Positions 15,311-25,256 of a DNA stretch of 64,000 nt are shown one piece after another. The notes under the pieces were generated by a model, which saw nothing but the letters and a program-made list of their open reading frames with translations, searched no databases and had not been told where the DNA came from. This DNA comes from Sphingomonadales bacterium (lineage in GTDB: Bacteria > Pseudomonadota > Alphaproteobacteria > Sphingomonadales > Sphingomonadaceae), in NCBI GenBank assembly GCA_017302615.1, contig JAFLDB010000008.1, positions 77,195-141,194 on the forward strand, read 5' to 3'. Positions within the stretch are counted from its first letter, which is position 1; each line of letters starts with the position of its first letter. Made by a program: the position numbers and the translations under genes.

Positions 15311-15748
15311 CTATGGCTTGGGCGGATCCTGCGGTCCCAGCAGCCTTCCATCCGGGCCGAAGCGCGCTTCGCCGATCTCGTCCCTATGGCTCCTGACGAA
15401 ACGCCACAACAGAATCGCTCCGATCACACCTGCGAGTGTGATCGCCAGCGCCGCGCCTTTCATGTCCGGCTCGCTCCGCAGAAGGAGGAATGACGCGACG
15501 AGGCTGGTCGCGAACAATACCGCCGGGCCGTAGATGGCGGGATCGGGGTTCCAGTGCGGCTTGGCCGGAGCTGGCTCCGCCCCCAAAATGATCAGCAGCC
15601 AGGCAAAGATTCCAGCGTCCAGCACTTGCCTTACCGCATCGGGCGGATCGGCCATGGTGTGATCGAGGTATACGGCAAAGAGCCATGCTCCGCAGGACAA
15701 CGATCCCAGCAGAAGCGAAGTGCGCCTTGCGATCCGAAGGATCGTCAT
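15311..15748 (-). CDS. Small membrane protein of unknown function
   Basis: A 145-residue protein with about four predicted hydrophobic segments (residues 8-27, 44-58, 72-88 and 98-115) and a charged tail rich in Gly and Pro. I do not recognise its family. It follows the 3-hydroxyacyl-CoA dehydrogenase with a gap of eight bases. A GTG at 15760 overlapping that gene's stop (GTGA) would add four residues and give translational coupling. Distal position in the fatty-acid operon is clear, but no function is suggested by the sequence itself. Confidence 0.6.
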   Translation of the reverse strand: MTILRIARRTSLLLGSLSCGAWLFAVYLDHTMADPPDAVRQVLDAGIFAWLLIILGAEPAPAKPHWNPDPAIYGPAVLFATSLVASFLLLRSEPDMKGAALAITLAGVIGAILLWRFVRSHRDEIGEARFGPDGRLLGPQDPPKP

Positions 15749-15756
15749 TCCGGCGA

Positions 15757-17016
15757 TCACGCGCTGAACTTGCCGCCTTCCGCCGCCAGCTTTTCGAGCA
15801 GCGGCGCGACCGGCAGGTTGTGGCGCTTCAGCCCGTCGACGATCTTGCCCAGCCCTTCGTGGTCGGCCCAGTACATGATCCCGCCGGTCCAGGCCGGCCA
15901 GCCATAGCCGTTGAGCCAGACCAGATCCACGTCCCCGGCGCGCTGGGCGATACCTTCTTCCAGGATCAGCGCGCCTTCCGACACCATCGGGTAAAGCAGG
16001 CGCTCGAAGATTTCCTGCTTGTCGATCGCGCGCTGGGTCACGCCGCTCTTGGCCGCGAAATCGGCAATGATCGCCTTGACCTCGTCCGAAGGACTGCGGC
16101 TGCGGTCTTCGGCGTAATCGTAAAAGCCCTTGCCGGTCTTCTGCCCCCAGCGGCCCGCCGCGCAGAGCGCTTCGCGGATCGTGGTGACCTTGCTGGGGTC
16201 GCGGTGCCAGCCGATGTCGAGGCCCGCGAGGTCGCCCATCTGGAACGGCCCCATCGGGAAGCCGAAATCGAGCAGGACCTGATCGATATCGTAATAGGCC
16301 GCGCCTTCCATCAGGAGCGTGTTGGCCTGTTCCTGCCGCTTCGACAGCATGCGGTTGCCGATGAAGCCGTGGCATACGCCGGACACCACCGGCACCTTGC
16401 GGATCGTGCCGGCCAGCTGCATCACGGTGGCGAGCTGGCTCGCCCCGGTCTTCGCCCCGCGCACCACTTCCAGCAGCTTCATGATGTTGGCGGGCGAGAA
16501 GAAGTGCATCCCCAGCACGGCTTCGGGCCGGGTGGTGGCCGTGGCGATCTCGTCGATGTCGAGATAGCTGGTGTTGCTGGCGAGGATAGCGCCCTGCTTC
16601 ACGATCTTGTCGAGCCGGCCAAAGACATCCTTCTTGACCTCCATCGATTCATAGACAGCTTCGATCACCAGATCGCAATCGGCCAGGTCGTCGAAGCTCA
16701 GGCTGGGGGTCAGCCGGGCCATGGCCGCCTCGGCATCGGCCGCCTCGATCCGCCCGCGCTTGACGCTGGCTTCATAGTTCTTCGCCATCACGCCCACGCC
16801 GCGGTCGAGCGCGGCCTGTTCCTGCTCGACGATGGTGACCGGGATCCCGGCCGAAAGGAAGTTCATGGTGATCCCGCCGCCCATGGTACCGGCTCCGATC
16901 ACGCCGACCTTGGCGATCTGGATCAGCGGCGTATCCGCGGGCAGATCGTCGATCTTCGCGCAAAGCTGCAGCGCGGCATCGATGTGCTCCTTGGCACCGG
17001 GCAGGGCATCGGTCAT
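15757..17016 (-). CDS. 3-hydroxyacyl-CoA dehydrogenase
   Basis: A 419-residue stand-alone 3-hydroxyacyl-CoA dehydrogenase, equivalent to the C-terminal part of FadB/FadJ without the enoyl-CoA hydratase domain. The NAD-binding GAGTMGGG motif lies at about residues 42-49, followed by the family signature [15 protein letters not shown], with the catalytic His in HFFSP, and FIGNRM. A second helical domain carries [18 protein letters not shown]. It oxidises 3-hydroxyacyl-CoA to 3-ketoacyl-CoA in beta-oxidation. It lies 13 bp downstream of the acyl-CoA ligase and is co-transcribed with it. The pair could serve ordinary fatty acids or side chains of the compounds handled by the catabolic genes at 0-8 kb. 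Confidence 0.92.
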   Translation of the reverse strand: MTDALPGAKEHIDAALQLCAKIDDLPADTPLIQIAKVGVIGAGTMGGGITMNFLSAGIPVTIVEQEQAALDRGVGVMAKNYEASVKRGRIEAADAEAAMARLTPSLSFDDLADCDLVIEAVYESMEVKKDVFGRLDKIVKQGAILASNTSYLDIDEIATATTRPEAVLGMHFFSPANIMKLLEVVRGAKTGASQLATVMQLAGTIRKVPVVSGVCHGFIGNRMLSKRQEQANTLLMEGAAYYDIDQVLLDFGFPMGPFQMGDLAGLDIGWHRDPSKVTTIREALCAAGRWGQKTGKGFYDYAEDRSRSPSDEVKAIIADFAAKSGVTQRAIDKQEIFERLLYPMVSEGALILEEGIAQRAGDVDLVWLNGYGWPAWTGGIMYWADHEGLGKIVDGLKRHNLPVAPLLEKLAAEGGKFSA

Positions 17017-17029
17017 TGTACGGTTCCTC

Positions 17030-18616
17030 TCAATTCACCTGGCGGTCGTAGCCCGCCCAGTAGGGCGCGCGCAACTCGCGGCGCAGGATCTTGCCGCTGG
17101 CGTTGCGGGGCAGGGCCTCGATCACGTCGATTGTCTTGGGCACCTTGAACCCGGCCAGCCGCTCGCGCGCCCAGCCGATCACGCTATCGGCATCGATCGT
17201 GTGGCCGGGCTTGGGCACGCAGACGGCCTTCACCGCTTCGCCCCACTTTTCGTCGGGCACGCCGATCACGGCCACTTCAAGCACATCGGGGTGGCCATAG
17301 ATGCCGCTTTCGACCTCGGCCGGGTAGACGTTCTCCCCGCCCGAGATGATCATGTCCTTGGCCCGGTCATAGATGTAGACATAGCCGTCTTCATCCAGAT
17401 AGCCGACATCGCCGGTGGCGACCCAACCGTCCTTCATGGTGCTGGCGGTGGCATCGGGCAGCTTCCAGTAACCCAGCATGTTGTTGCTGGAGCGGGTGCA
17501 GATCTCCCCGATCTCGCCCACCGGCAGCACCGTGCCATCGGCCCCGCGCACTTCGATTTCCACGCCCGGCAGCGGCTTGCCGGCCGAGCGCATCCGCTGG
17601 TTGCCTTCGACCGAGTGGTCTTCGGGCGGCAGCATGCAGATCGTGCCGGTGGTTTCGGTCATGCCGTAAGCCTGGATGAAGCCCGCGCCGAACATGGCGA
17701 TGCACTGGCGCAGCAGTTCCAGCGGAATCGGCGCGGCGCCATAGAGGATGTATTTGAGATTGCTGAAATCGGTCTTGGCGCAGTCCGGGTGGTTGAGCAG
17801 CATCTGCAGTGCGGCCGGCACGATGAAGAACCGGGTCACGCCCTTGTTCATCACCGCGTCGAACACCTTGGGCGGATCGAACTCGGCCAGCACCACGCCG
17901 GGCAGGCCGGCAGCCAGCGCCATGATGCCCAGGCCCGTGCCGCCGATGTGGGCGCAGGGCATGGCCACCAGCACCGCCTCGTCCTCGCCCCACAGGTTGT
18001 AGGGCTGGGGATTGTCGAAAGCGGCCTTGCGCAGGCCGAACAGGTTGTCGTTCGAGAGGACCGCGCCCTTCGGATTGCCGGTGGTGCCGCTGGTATAGAG
18101 CTGCAGCACGGCATCGTGGGTTTCGGACGGGGTGAAATCGCTGCGCGGCGCCTGGGCGATCAGCTCGCGCGCCTCGGCCGAGGACAGGCAGGCAATCAGG
18201 CCGGGGCGCTGGCCCAGCGTGTCCTTGCAGGCTTCGAACCCGTCGCCCAGGAACAGCACCTTGGCTTCGGCATTGTCGATGATGAAAGCCGCTTCCGGTT
18301 CGGCCAGCCGCCAGCCAACCGGGGTCATCACGATCCCGGCGCGCGCCGCGCCAAAGAACAGGGTGAAATAGGTCCCGCTGTTCTTGCCGAACCAGGCGAT
18401 CCGGTCGCCCTTCTTGAGGCCCATTGCCAGGAGCGCGCTCGCCACCCGGGCGGTCGCCTGTTCCAGCTCGGCATAGGTCAACTGTAGATCGTCGGAATCG
18501 ATCGCGGCCCGGTCCGGCGATTTCGACGCCCAGTGCCGGATGAACTGGTCAAAGGTGAACAGATCGCGCGTTTCTGCCACGCGATCGATCAGTTTCTGGA
18601 TATCCTGTTCGGTCAT
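17030..18616 (-). CDS. Acyl-CoA synthetase, AMP-binding (FadD-type)
   Basis: A 528-residue adenylate-forming ligase. The ATP-binding P-loop [12 protein letters not shown] lies near residue 170, the YGMTETTG motif near 305, the [12 protein letters not shown] and [17 protein letters not shown] hinge region near 405, and the catalytic lysine motif [13 protein letters not shown] at the C terminus. It activates a carboxylic acid to its CoA ester for beta-oxidation. The start follows GGGAGAATGAG. It forms an operon with the downstream 3-hydroxyacyl-CoA dehydrogenase. Chain-length or ring-substrate preference cannot be told from the sequence; a steroid side-chain or aromatic acid substrate is possible. 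Confidence 0.92.
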   Translation of the reverse strand: MTEQDIQKLIDRVAETRDLFTFDQFIRHWASKSPDRAAIDSDDLQLTYAELEQATARVASALLAMGLKKGDRIAWFGKNSGTYFTLFFGAARAGIVMTPVGWRLAEPEAAFIIDNAEAKVLFLGDGFEACKDTLGQRPGLIACLSSAEARELIAQAPRSDFTPSETHDAVLQLYTSGTTGNPKGAVLSNDNLFGLRKAAFDNPQPYNLWGEDEAVLVAMPCAHIGGTGLGIMALAAGLPGVVLAEFDPPKVFDAVMNKGVTRFFIVPAALQMLLNHPDCAKTDFSNLKYILYGAAPIPLELLRQCIAMFGAGFIQAYGMTETTGTICMLPPEDHSVEGNQRMRSAGKPLPGVEIEVRGADGTVLPVGEIGEICTRSSNNMLGYWKLPDATASTMKDGWVATGDVGYLDEDGYVYIYDRAKDMIISGGENVYPAEVESGIYGHPDVLEVAVIGVPDEKWGEAVKAVCVPKPGHTIDADSVIGWARERLAGFKVPKTIDVIEALPRNASGKILRRELRAPYWAGYDRQVN

Positions 18617-18676
18617 CTCATTCTCCCGCCGTGCAGTTTAACCGCGCGATTAAGGAGAGCAAGCGGACTCTTGGGT

Positions 18677-20143
18677 TTACCCCGCCGCAGTTGCGATCAG
18701 CCGCGTGTAGAACGCGATCATCGCTTCCAGATTCCCCAGCGTGATATGCTCGTTGGTGCCGTGGATCATCTTGGTCTCGGCCGTGGAAAGCGAGATCGGC
18801 ATGAACCGGTAAACGTCGTCGGAAACCGGGGTCATATTGCGGCTGTCGGTGCCGCCGACCACCAGATAGGGGGCGGCAATCAGGCCCTGATGCCCGGCCC
18901 GGGCCGAGGCGACGATCAGTTGCCAGCCGAGCGATGTTGACGAGGAAACCGGGGTCGGCTCGCGCGCGCCGCGCTCGGTGATCGCCACTTCCACCGGCAG
19001 GCCCGATACCGCAGCCTTGGCGCGCTTGAGAATCTCGGCCGAGGAATCCCACGGCGCGATCCGGTAGTTGATCAGCGCATTGGCGCTTTGCGGCAGGACG
19101 TTTTCCTTGGGCGAACCTTCCAGCATGGTCGGCGCGGTAGTGGTGTGGAGCATGGCGGCGGAAGTCGGGCTCTTGGCCATGGTCGAGACGATCTGTCCGC
19201 CCAGCAGCCACTTGTTGGCCGCAGCGACCTTGGTCATGCCCCCGGCCTGTGCGGCCAGCACGTCGATCATCGCGCCGACGGGGCCGCGCAGTTCCATCGG
19301 GTGCTGGTCGGCATGGATCGCGACCACCGCTTTCGACAGGTTGACCGTGCCGATTTCCGCCGGCGGCATCGATGAGTGGCCGCCGGGGGCCGGGGCGGTG
19401 ACGCGCAGGGTGACATAGCCTTTCTCGGCCACGCCGATCATCATCGCCGGTTTGCCCAGCACCGGGGTGTCGGTGGTAATCACCCCGCCTTCGTCCAGCG
19501 TGAACAGCGCCTTGACCTTGCGGTCGGCCAGCAGCTTGGCCGCCGCCGCCGCGCCGGTCCCGCCGACTTCCTCGTCATGGCCGGAAACGATGTAGATCGT
19601 CCGCTTGGGCTTGAACCCTTGGGCCGAGAGGGCCTCGAGCGCTTCGAACATGGCGATCAGCGAGCCCTTGTCATCGATCGTTCCGCGGCCCCAGACCGCG
19701 CCTTCGGCAATGGTTCCGGCAAAGGGCTGATACTTCCAGTCCTTCTCGGTCCCGGCGGTGACCGGCACCACGTCCTGGTGGGCCATCAGGATGATCGGCT
19801 GGGCGGCCGGGTCGCTGCCCGCCCAAGTATAGACCAGCGTCTGGCCCAGCAGTTCCTTCTGCATCGCGGCATGGGCCTTGGGATAGGTCGTGGCCATCCA
19901 GCCTTGCAGCTTGTCCCATTCGGCCGTCTGGTTCTGGGCGGCGTCCTGGTTGCTGACGGTCTTGAACTGGACCGCCTGGCTGAGGTTGCGGGCCGCGGCA
20001 TCAATGCTGAAGGGGGCGGCCGGGGCAACCTTGATCGCCGAACCATCGGCCACTTCGCCCGGGGCGAACATCATGGTGCGCGCGGTCACCGTTCCGCCCA
20101 GCGCCAGCACGGCCACACCCAGGCCCAGAACCCACTTCTTCAT
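18677..20143 (-). CDS. M20 family metallopeptidase (carboxypeptidase S-like)
   Basis: A 488-residue exported M20/M28-type zinc peptidase. The N terminus (MKKWVLGLGVAVLALGG) is a signal peptide or anchor. Metal-binding motifs are MAHQDVVPV, WGRGTIDDKGS and the catalytic GHDEEVGGTGA, with a dimerisation domain in the middle and the last ligand near the C-terminal HGTNEHITLGN. Enzymes of this branch remove C-terminal residues or hydrolyse N-acyl amino acids in the periplasm. The ATG at 20143 is preferred because GGAGG lies eight bases upstream; ATG at 20149 would place it too close. It stands alone between the acyl-CoA ligase and putA. Confidence 0.88.
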   Translation of the reverse strand: MKKWVLGLGVAVLALGGTVTARTMMFAPGEVADGSAIKVAPAAPFSIDAAARNLSQAVQFKTVSNQDAAQNQTAEWDKLQGWMATTYPKAHAAMQKELLGQTLVYTWAGSDPAAQPIILMAHQDVVPVTAGTEKDWKYQPFAGTIAEGAVWGRGTIDDKGSLIAMFEALEALSAQGFKPKRTIYIVSGHDEEVGGTGAAAAAKLLADRKVKALFTLDEGGVITTDTPVLGKPAMMIGVAEKGYVTLRVTAPAPGGHSSMPPAEIGTVNLSKAVVAIHADQHPMELRGPVGAMIDVLAAQAGGMTKVAAANKWLLGGQIVSTMAKSPTSAAMLHTTTAPTMLEGSPKENVLPQSANALINYRIAPWDSSAEILKRAKAAVSGLPVEVAITERGAREPTPVSSSTSLGWQLIVASARAGHQGLIAAPYLVVGGTDSRNMTPVSDDVYRFMPISLSTAETKMIHGTNEHITLGNLEAMIAFYTRLIATAAG

Positions 20144-20208
20144 TGCCATCCCCTCCGATGCGTTCCCCCGCAGGCTAGGCGGCGCGGGGCAGGGTGGCAA
20201 GACAGGTC

Positions 20209-23200
20209 CTATCCGCTCGCCATCAGGCTGGCATTGCCGCCGGCGGCGGTGGTGTCGATGCAGGTGACCCGCTCGGTCGCGAACCGGGCGAGATAGTGCG
20301 GCCCACCCGCCTTCGGTCCGGTGCCGGACAGCCCTTCGCCGCCGAACGGCTGGCTGCCGACCACCGCGCCGATCTGGTTGCGGTTGACGTAAAAATTGCC
20401 GACCCGCGCCCGCGACTGGACCAGCCGCCGGGTCGCGTCGATCCGGCTGTGCAGGCCCAGCGTCAGGCCAAAGCCGGTGGCGTTGATATCGGCAATGACC
20501 TGTTCAAGGTCCTCGCCCTTGAACCGGGCAACGTGAAGCACCGGCCCGAAGTGCTCGGCATCCAGTTCACGGATCGAGCCGATCTCGATGATCGTCGGGG
20601 CAACGAAAGTGCCCTTGGCGCAGGACGGGGGCAGCTCGCGTTGCCACACCGTATTGCCCAGCTTCCTCATCTTGGCGATGTGCGCGTCCAGCTTGGCCTT
20701 GGCCTCGGCATCGATCACCGGGCCGACATCGGTGGCGGGGTGTTCCGGATTGCCGATTATCAGTGCGGCAAAGGCCCCGCGGATCATCTCCAGCATGGCG
20801 TCGTAAACATCGTCCTGCAGGTACAGCACCCGCAGCGCCGAGCAGCGCTGGCCCGCGCTCTGGAAGGCGGAAGCGACGACATCGCGGGTGACCTGCTCCG
20901 GCAGGGCCGAACTGTCGACGATCATCGCGTTCTGTCCGCCGGTTTCAGCCACCAGGATTGGCAGCGGACCATCGCGGCCTGCAAGGCTGCGGTTGATTGC
21001 GCGGGCGGTTTCGGTCGATCCGGTAAAGGCGACGCCTGCGATGCCCGGATCGGCGGTCAGCATGGCACCGACCTTGCCGTCGCCGGGGGCAAGCTGCACT
21101 ACATCGGCCGGAATGCCGGCCTGATGCATCAACCGCACGGCCAGCGCGGCAATCAACGGGGTCTGCTCGGCCGGCTTGGCGATCACGGTGTTGCCTGCTG
21201 CCAGCGGCCCGGCGATCAGGCCGGTGAAGATCGCCAGCGGGAAGTTCCACGGACTGATCGCCACGAACACGCCGCGACCGTGCAGGGTGAGGCGGTTGTC
21301 CTCGCCGGTCGGGCCGGGCAGGCGTTCGCCTTCGGGGGTGAACAGGCGGCGCGCCTCGCCGGCGTAATAGCGCAGGAAATCAACCGCCTCGCGCAGTTCA
21401 AGCACGGCATCGACCAGGGTCTTTCCGGCCTCGCGCTGGCACAGGGCGAGGAATTCCGAGGTGTTTGCCTCATAGAGATCGGCCACCTGCTCCAGCAGGT
21501 CGGCACGTCCGGCCCCGCCCAGTGCATCCCAGCCGGTCTGGGCGGCAACGGCAAGGCCGATCATCGCATCCACTTCGGCGGCGCTGGCCGGATGACACGA
21601 ACCGATAATCGCCTCGTTGTCATGCGGGGCGCGGACGGGCTGGGCAGGGGCAGCTTCGCCCCGTTTCACCGTCGGTGCGGCGGTCCACTGCCCGTCTCCC
21701 TGCGGCAAGGCGGAAAGTCCTGCCAGCAGCGGTTCGCGCACCAGCGGGTCGGCCAGATCGACGCCCGCGCTGTTGACCCGGCCGGGGAAGATGTCGCGCG
21801 GCAGCGGGATTGCCGGATTCCGGCGCGGCGATAGCGCGGCCAGTTCTGCCACCGGATCGCCGACCAGTTCCGCGACCGGCACTTCGGCATCGGCCATGCG
21901 GTTGACGAAGGATGAGTTCGCGCCGTTCTCCAACAGGCGGCGGACGAGGTAGGCGAGCAGGTCCTTGTGGCCGCCGACAGGGGCATAGATCCGCACCGGG
22001 GTGCGCTGCTGTCCGGCCTCGGCCTCCAGCTTGGCCAGTTCCTCGTAAACGTCCTCGCCCATGCCGTGGAGGCGCTGGAACTCGAACTCGGCGCTGCCCG
22101 CCAGGGCCTTGATCGCGCCGACGGTATAGGCATTGTGGGTGGCAAAGGCCGGATAGATCGCATCGGGTGCAGCCAGCAGCTTGGCCGCGCAGGCGAGGTA
22201 GGACACGTCGGTCGCGACCTTGCGCGTAAAGACCGGATAGTCGCCGTGCCCGCCGACCTGGCTGAGCTTGACTTCGCTGTCCCAGTAGGCGCCCTTGACC
22301 AGCCGGACCATGATCCGGCGGTGGTGCCTCCGGGCGAGGGCCGTGACCCATTCGACCAGCGGCACGGCGCGCTTGGAATAGGCTTGCAAGGCGAGGCCAA
22401 AGCCCTGCCAGCCGGTGGCGAACAGGTCTGGATCCGCGACCAAATCCTCGATGATGTCGAGCGACAGTTCCAGCCGCTCGGCCTCTTCCGCATCGATGGT
22501 GAAATGGATGTCGGCCGCGGCGGCTTTCAGCGCCAGCTCCTTGAGCATCGGCACCAGCACCGCGCGGGCGGCCTCGGCATGGAGAAAATCATAGCGCGGG
22601 AACAGCGCGGACAGCTTGACCGAAATGCCGGGCGAGCGGACCACCCCTTCGCCCGCTTCCTGCGCGATCCGGTTCAGAGCGGCCTCGTAGGACCGGCGAT
22701 AGCGCTCCGCATCGTCATAGGTCATGGCCGCTTCGCCCAGCATGTCGAAGCTGTGGGTCAGGCCCTGCTTGCGTTCCGGGGCGGCGCGCTCCAGCGCTTC
22801 ATCGATGGTCCGGCCGAACACGAACTGGCCGCCCAGGATCTTCATCGCCTGCAAGGTGGCAGTTCTGATCACCGGTTCGCCCAGCCGGCTGACCGCGCGC
22901 TTGAGCGAGGCGCCGAACCCGCCGGCCTGCTTCTGGCTGAGCACCTGGCCGGTCAGCATCAGCGAGAAGGTGGCGGCATTGACGAAGGTGCTGCTGCTTT
23001 CCCCGACGTGTTCGGACCAGTCGATCCCGCCCAGCTTGTCGTGGATCAGCGCGTCGGCAGTGGCGGCGTCCGGCACCCGCAGCAGGGCTTCCGCCAGGCA
23101 CATCAGGGCAATGCCCTCGTCGGTGCCAAGACCGTAGGTCTGGAGAAAGGCATCGAGGCCGCTGGCCTTGCGGGCGCGGGCGCCTTCGACCAGCCGCGCG

Positions 23201-23328
23201 GCGATCCGGCTGGCTTCGGCATGGACTGCGCTGGCCGGGGCGGCCTGCCGGATTCGCTCGGCCAGGCAGGCTTCCTCTTCCATGCGATAGGCGGCGCGAA
23301 GGGCGGAACGGTCGATCTGTCCAGACAT
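20209..23328 (-). CDS. putA: Bifunctional proline dehydrogenase / glutamate-semialdehyde dehydrogenase PutA
   Basis: A 1039-residue PutA that oxidises proline to glutamate in two coupled steps. Residues about 80-490 are the FAD proline dehydrogenase barrel with EFQRLHGMGEDVYEEL, YAPVGGHKDLLAYLVRRLLE and the terminal RRLLENGANSSFVNR. Residues about 540-1030 are the aldehyde dehydrogenase with SPWNFPLAIFTG, FTGSTETA, VAETGGQNAMIVD and the nucleophile Cys in SAGQRCSALRVLY. The N-terminal ribbon-helix-helix DNA-binding domain of E. coli PutA is absent, so it is a purely enzymatic short PutA. The start at 23328 is chosen over an in-frame extension to 23355. No proline-responsive regulator is visible nearby. 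Confidence 0.95.
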   Translation of the reverse strand: MSGQIDRSALRAAYRMEEEACLAERIRQAAPASAVHAEASRIAARLVEGARARKASGLDAFLQTYGLGTDEGIALMCLAEALLRVPDAATADALIHDKLGGIDWSEHVGESSSTFVNAATFSLMLTGQVLSQKQAGGFGASLKRAVSRLGEPVIRTATLQAMKILGGQFVFGRTIDEALERAAPERKQGLTHSFDMLGEAAMTYDDAERYRRSYEAALNRIAQEAGEGVVRSPGISVKLSALFPRYDFLHAEAARAVLVPMLKELALKAAAADIHFTIDAEEAERLELSLDIIEDLVADPDLFATGWQGFGLALQAYSKRAVPLVEWVTALARRHHRRIMVRLVKGAYWDSEVKLSQVGGHGDYPVFTRKVATDVSYLACAAKLLAAPDAIYPAFATHNAYTVGAIKALAGSAEFEFQRLHGMGEDVYEELAKLEAEAGQQRTPVRIYAPVGGHKDLLAYLVRRLLENGANSSFVNRMADAEVPVAELVGDPVAELAALSPRRNPAIPLPRDIFPGRVNSAGVDLADPLVREPLLAGLSALPQGDGQWTAAPTVKRGEAAPAQPVRAPHDNEAIIGSCHPASAAEVDAMIGLAVAAQTGWDALGGAGRADLLEQVADLYEANTSEFLALCQREAGKTLVDAVLELREAVDFLRYYAGEARRLFTPEGERLPGPTGEDNRLTLHGRGVFVAISPWNFPLAIFTGLIAGPLAAGNTVIAKPAEQTPLIAALAVRLMHQAGIPADVVQLAPGDGKVGAMLTADPGIAGVAFTGSTETARAINRSLAGRDGPLPILVAETGGQNAMIVDSSALPEQVTRDVVASAFQSAGQRCSALRVLYLQDDVYDAMLEMIRGAFAALIIGNPEHPATDVGPVIDAEAKAKLDAHIAKMRKLGNTVWQRELPPSCAKGTFVAPTIIEIGSIRELDAEHFGPVLHVARFKGEDLEQVIADINATGFGLTLGLHSRIDATRRLVQSRARVGNFYVNRNQIGAVVGSQPFGGEGLSGTGPKAGGPHYLARFATERVTCIDTTAAGGNASLMASG

Positions 23329-23454
23329 GGGACAGGCCTCTAGCACTGGTTGCAACGGAAACCAATCTTGCGCGCAAACCTGTAGAAAAACTTAGCCGAA
23401 GCGCGGCTGCGCGGCGGTTTCATGGCGGGGCGCACTGCGCTAAGGCGGCGTTTC

Positions 23455-24018
23455 ATGCTGAAACGGCTGTGCCTTGCCCTGGTCCTGCTGACCTCCTCCG
23501 CGCTGATGACCGCGCCGGGGCGGGCGATGCCGCTTGCGGTGATGGCAGACATCCCGTTGGGGCCCGCAATTCCGGGGGAAAGCCGCTATGCCGGTGCAGT
23601 GGTGCGGACGGTCAGGGGGATGATCGAATATACCCGCTGGCCGCAGCACAATGATCCGCTGGTGCTGTGCGTGGCCGGGCCGACCCAGCACGCCGGGCAG
23701 ATCGGATCGATCCGGTTAAGCGACGGACGACGGGTAGACCGGCGTAACGTCAATGCCACACCAGGTGCACTTGGCGGGTGTCACATCCTCTATCTGGGGA
23801 ACCTGGCGATCGCCTTGCAGCGCCAGCTGACCGAAGCCGTGCGCGGTCGCGGCGTGCTGACCATTGCCGAAGCCGACCCGTCCAATGCGGCCGAGGCGAT
23901 GTTCGCTTTCACCTACAAGCCAAACGGCCTGTCCTTCCGGCTCAATGTCGATGCGGTCTCGCGCTCTGGCCTCAGGGTCGATCCGCGCGTGCTGCGCCTC
24001 TCGCAGGGAGGGGCGTGA
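23455..24018 (+). CDS. YfiR-like periplasmic protein (DUF4154)
   Basis: A 187-residue exported protein with signal peptide (MLKRLCLALVLLTSSALMTA) and the YfiR/DUF4154 pattern. This is a region of the YTRWP type, then LVLCVAGP with a Cys, then GRRVDRRNV and a second Cys in GGCHILYLG. In Pseudomonas YfiR is the periplasmic inhibitor of the diguanylate cyclase YfiN, relieved by YfiB. The gene is followed two bases later by a YfiN-like GGDEF protein and then an OmpA-type lipoprotein, so the full three-part module is present in the order R-N-B. The start at 23455 places the signal peptide correctly; an ATG at 23422 would add eleven basic residues. Confidence 0.82.
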   Translation: MLKRLCLALVLLTSSALMTAPGRAMPLAVMADIPLGPAIPGESRYAGAVVRTVRGMIEYTRWPQHNDPLVLCVAGPTQHAGQIGSIRLSDGRRVDRRNVNATPGALGGCHILYLGNLAIALQRQLTEAVRGRGVLTIAEADPSNAAEAMFAFTYKPNGLSFRLNVDAVSRSGLRVDPRVLRLSQGGA

Positions 24019-24020
24019 TC

Positions 24021-25256
24021 ATGCCGGTGAAGGACGATCTGCCCCTGCCGACCCTGCGCGACATGCTGGCCAGCGCGCACCTCAGGCTGATCATGTTCGC
24101 GGTGCTGCTCGCCACGGCCAGTCTGGTGCTGAGCGGCGGGCTGGTGATCCGCAACTATGCCCAGCGCAACCTGGAACTGGTTGGCCGGACCGTGGCCTAC
24201 ACGGTGGAGCCGGCGGTGCTGTTCGGCGATCGCGAGGCGATCCGCCAGGGCATCGTCTCGGTTGCCGCCGGCCGCGGGATCGAGCGGGTCGAGGTGCGCG
24301 ACAGTGCCGGCCAGCTGCTGGCAGAATGGCAGAACCCGCAGCAGGGCGCGTTGGCCACGCTGAGCCGCGCAGCCAACCCGGTGTTCTGGCCCAATCCGGC
24401 GGTCGACCAGGTCCTCCGCGGCGAGGATCACATCGCCGAAGTGCGGATCTACGGTAATTCCGAGGGGATCCTGCGCTATGGCCTGGCCGGAACGATCATC
24501 GCGCTGGCCTGCCTTGGCCTGACGGTGATTGCGACTCGGATCCTGGCGCGCCAGCTGCAAAGCGAAGTGGTCCGCCCGCTGGAACATGTTGCCGAAGTGG
24601 CCCACGCCGTCCGGCGTGACCGCGCGTTCGAGCGCCGGGTGCCCGCCTCCGGCATTGCCGAGATCGATCGCTTCGGCCGCGATTTCAACGCGCTTTTGGC
24701 CGAACTGCAGGGCTGGCATGCCGGACTGACGTCGGAAAACCGTGAACTGGCCTGGCGTGCCAGCCACGACGGGCTGACCGGCCTGGGCAACCGTCAGATG
24801 TTCGAAACGACCCTGTGCGGCGCCATCGACCATGCCCGGCGCGATGGCAGCGCGCTGGCCGTGCTCTATCTGGATATCGACCGGTTCAAGGCGATCAACG
24901 ACGATCATGGCCATGCCTCGGGCGATGCCGCGCTGGTGGCGGTGGGGGAGCGGCTGCGCGCCGCGATCCGCCAGAATGACCTGGCCTTCCGGCTGGGCGG
25001 AGACGAATTTGCCGTGCTGCTCGCGCCGACATCGGGCCGCGACCAGGCGGGCATGGTGGTGGAACGGATCCGGCAGGAAATGGCCCAGCCGTTCCGTCTG
25101 CCCAGTGGGGTGCACATCGCCGCGCGGCTCAGCGCCGGGGTGGCGATCTTCCCGGAAGACGGGGAAAGCGGCGACGCGCTCTTGCGCAAGGCCGATGCCC
25201 GCATGTACCGGGACAAGGGTAGGGATTTGGGGTCGGGAGTCTTTGTAAATGCGTAA
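24021..25256 (+). CDS. YfiN-like membrane diguanylate cyclase
   Basis: A 411-residue inner-membrane protein with two transmembrane helices (about residues 25-47 and 150-175) flanking a periplasmic PAS-like sensor domain. A HAMP-like linker and a C-terminal GGDEF domain follow. The catalytic signature LGGDEFAVLL is intact, and RQND five residues upstream is a canonical RxxD inhibitory site, so it should make cyclic-di-GMP with product inhibition. DIDRFKAINDDHGH is the usual Mg/GTP region. GGGAGGGG precedes the ATG at 24021. It is coupled to the YfiR-like gene upstream and overlaps the lipoprotein gene downstream. Envelope or redox stress is the likely input, by analogy with YfiBNR. Confidence 0.88.
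   Translation: MPVKDDLPLPTLRDMLASAHLRLIMFAVLLATASLVLSGGLVIRNYAQRNLELVGRTVAYTVEPAVLFGDREAIRQGIVSVAAGRGIERVEVRDSAGQLLAEWQNPQQGALATLSRAANPVFWPNPAVDQVLRGEDHIAEVRIYGNSEGILRYGLAGTIIALACLGLTVIATRILARQLQSEVVRPLEHVAEVAHAVRRDRAFERRVPASGIAEIDRFGRDFNALLAELQGWHAGLTSENRELAWRASHDGLTGLGNRQMFETTLCGAIDHARRDGSALAVLYLDIDRFKAINDDHGHASGDAALVAVGERLRAAIRQNDLAFRLGGDEFAVLLAPTSGRDQAGMVVERIRQEMAQPFRLPSGVHIAARLSAGVAIFPEDGESGDALLRKADARMYRDKGRDLGSGVFVNA

Noticed and set aside
20194..21834. Plus-strand 546-codon open frame under putA
   Set aside because: PutA motifs on the minus strand are complete; the plus frame is a compositional shadow.
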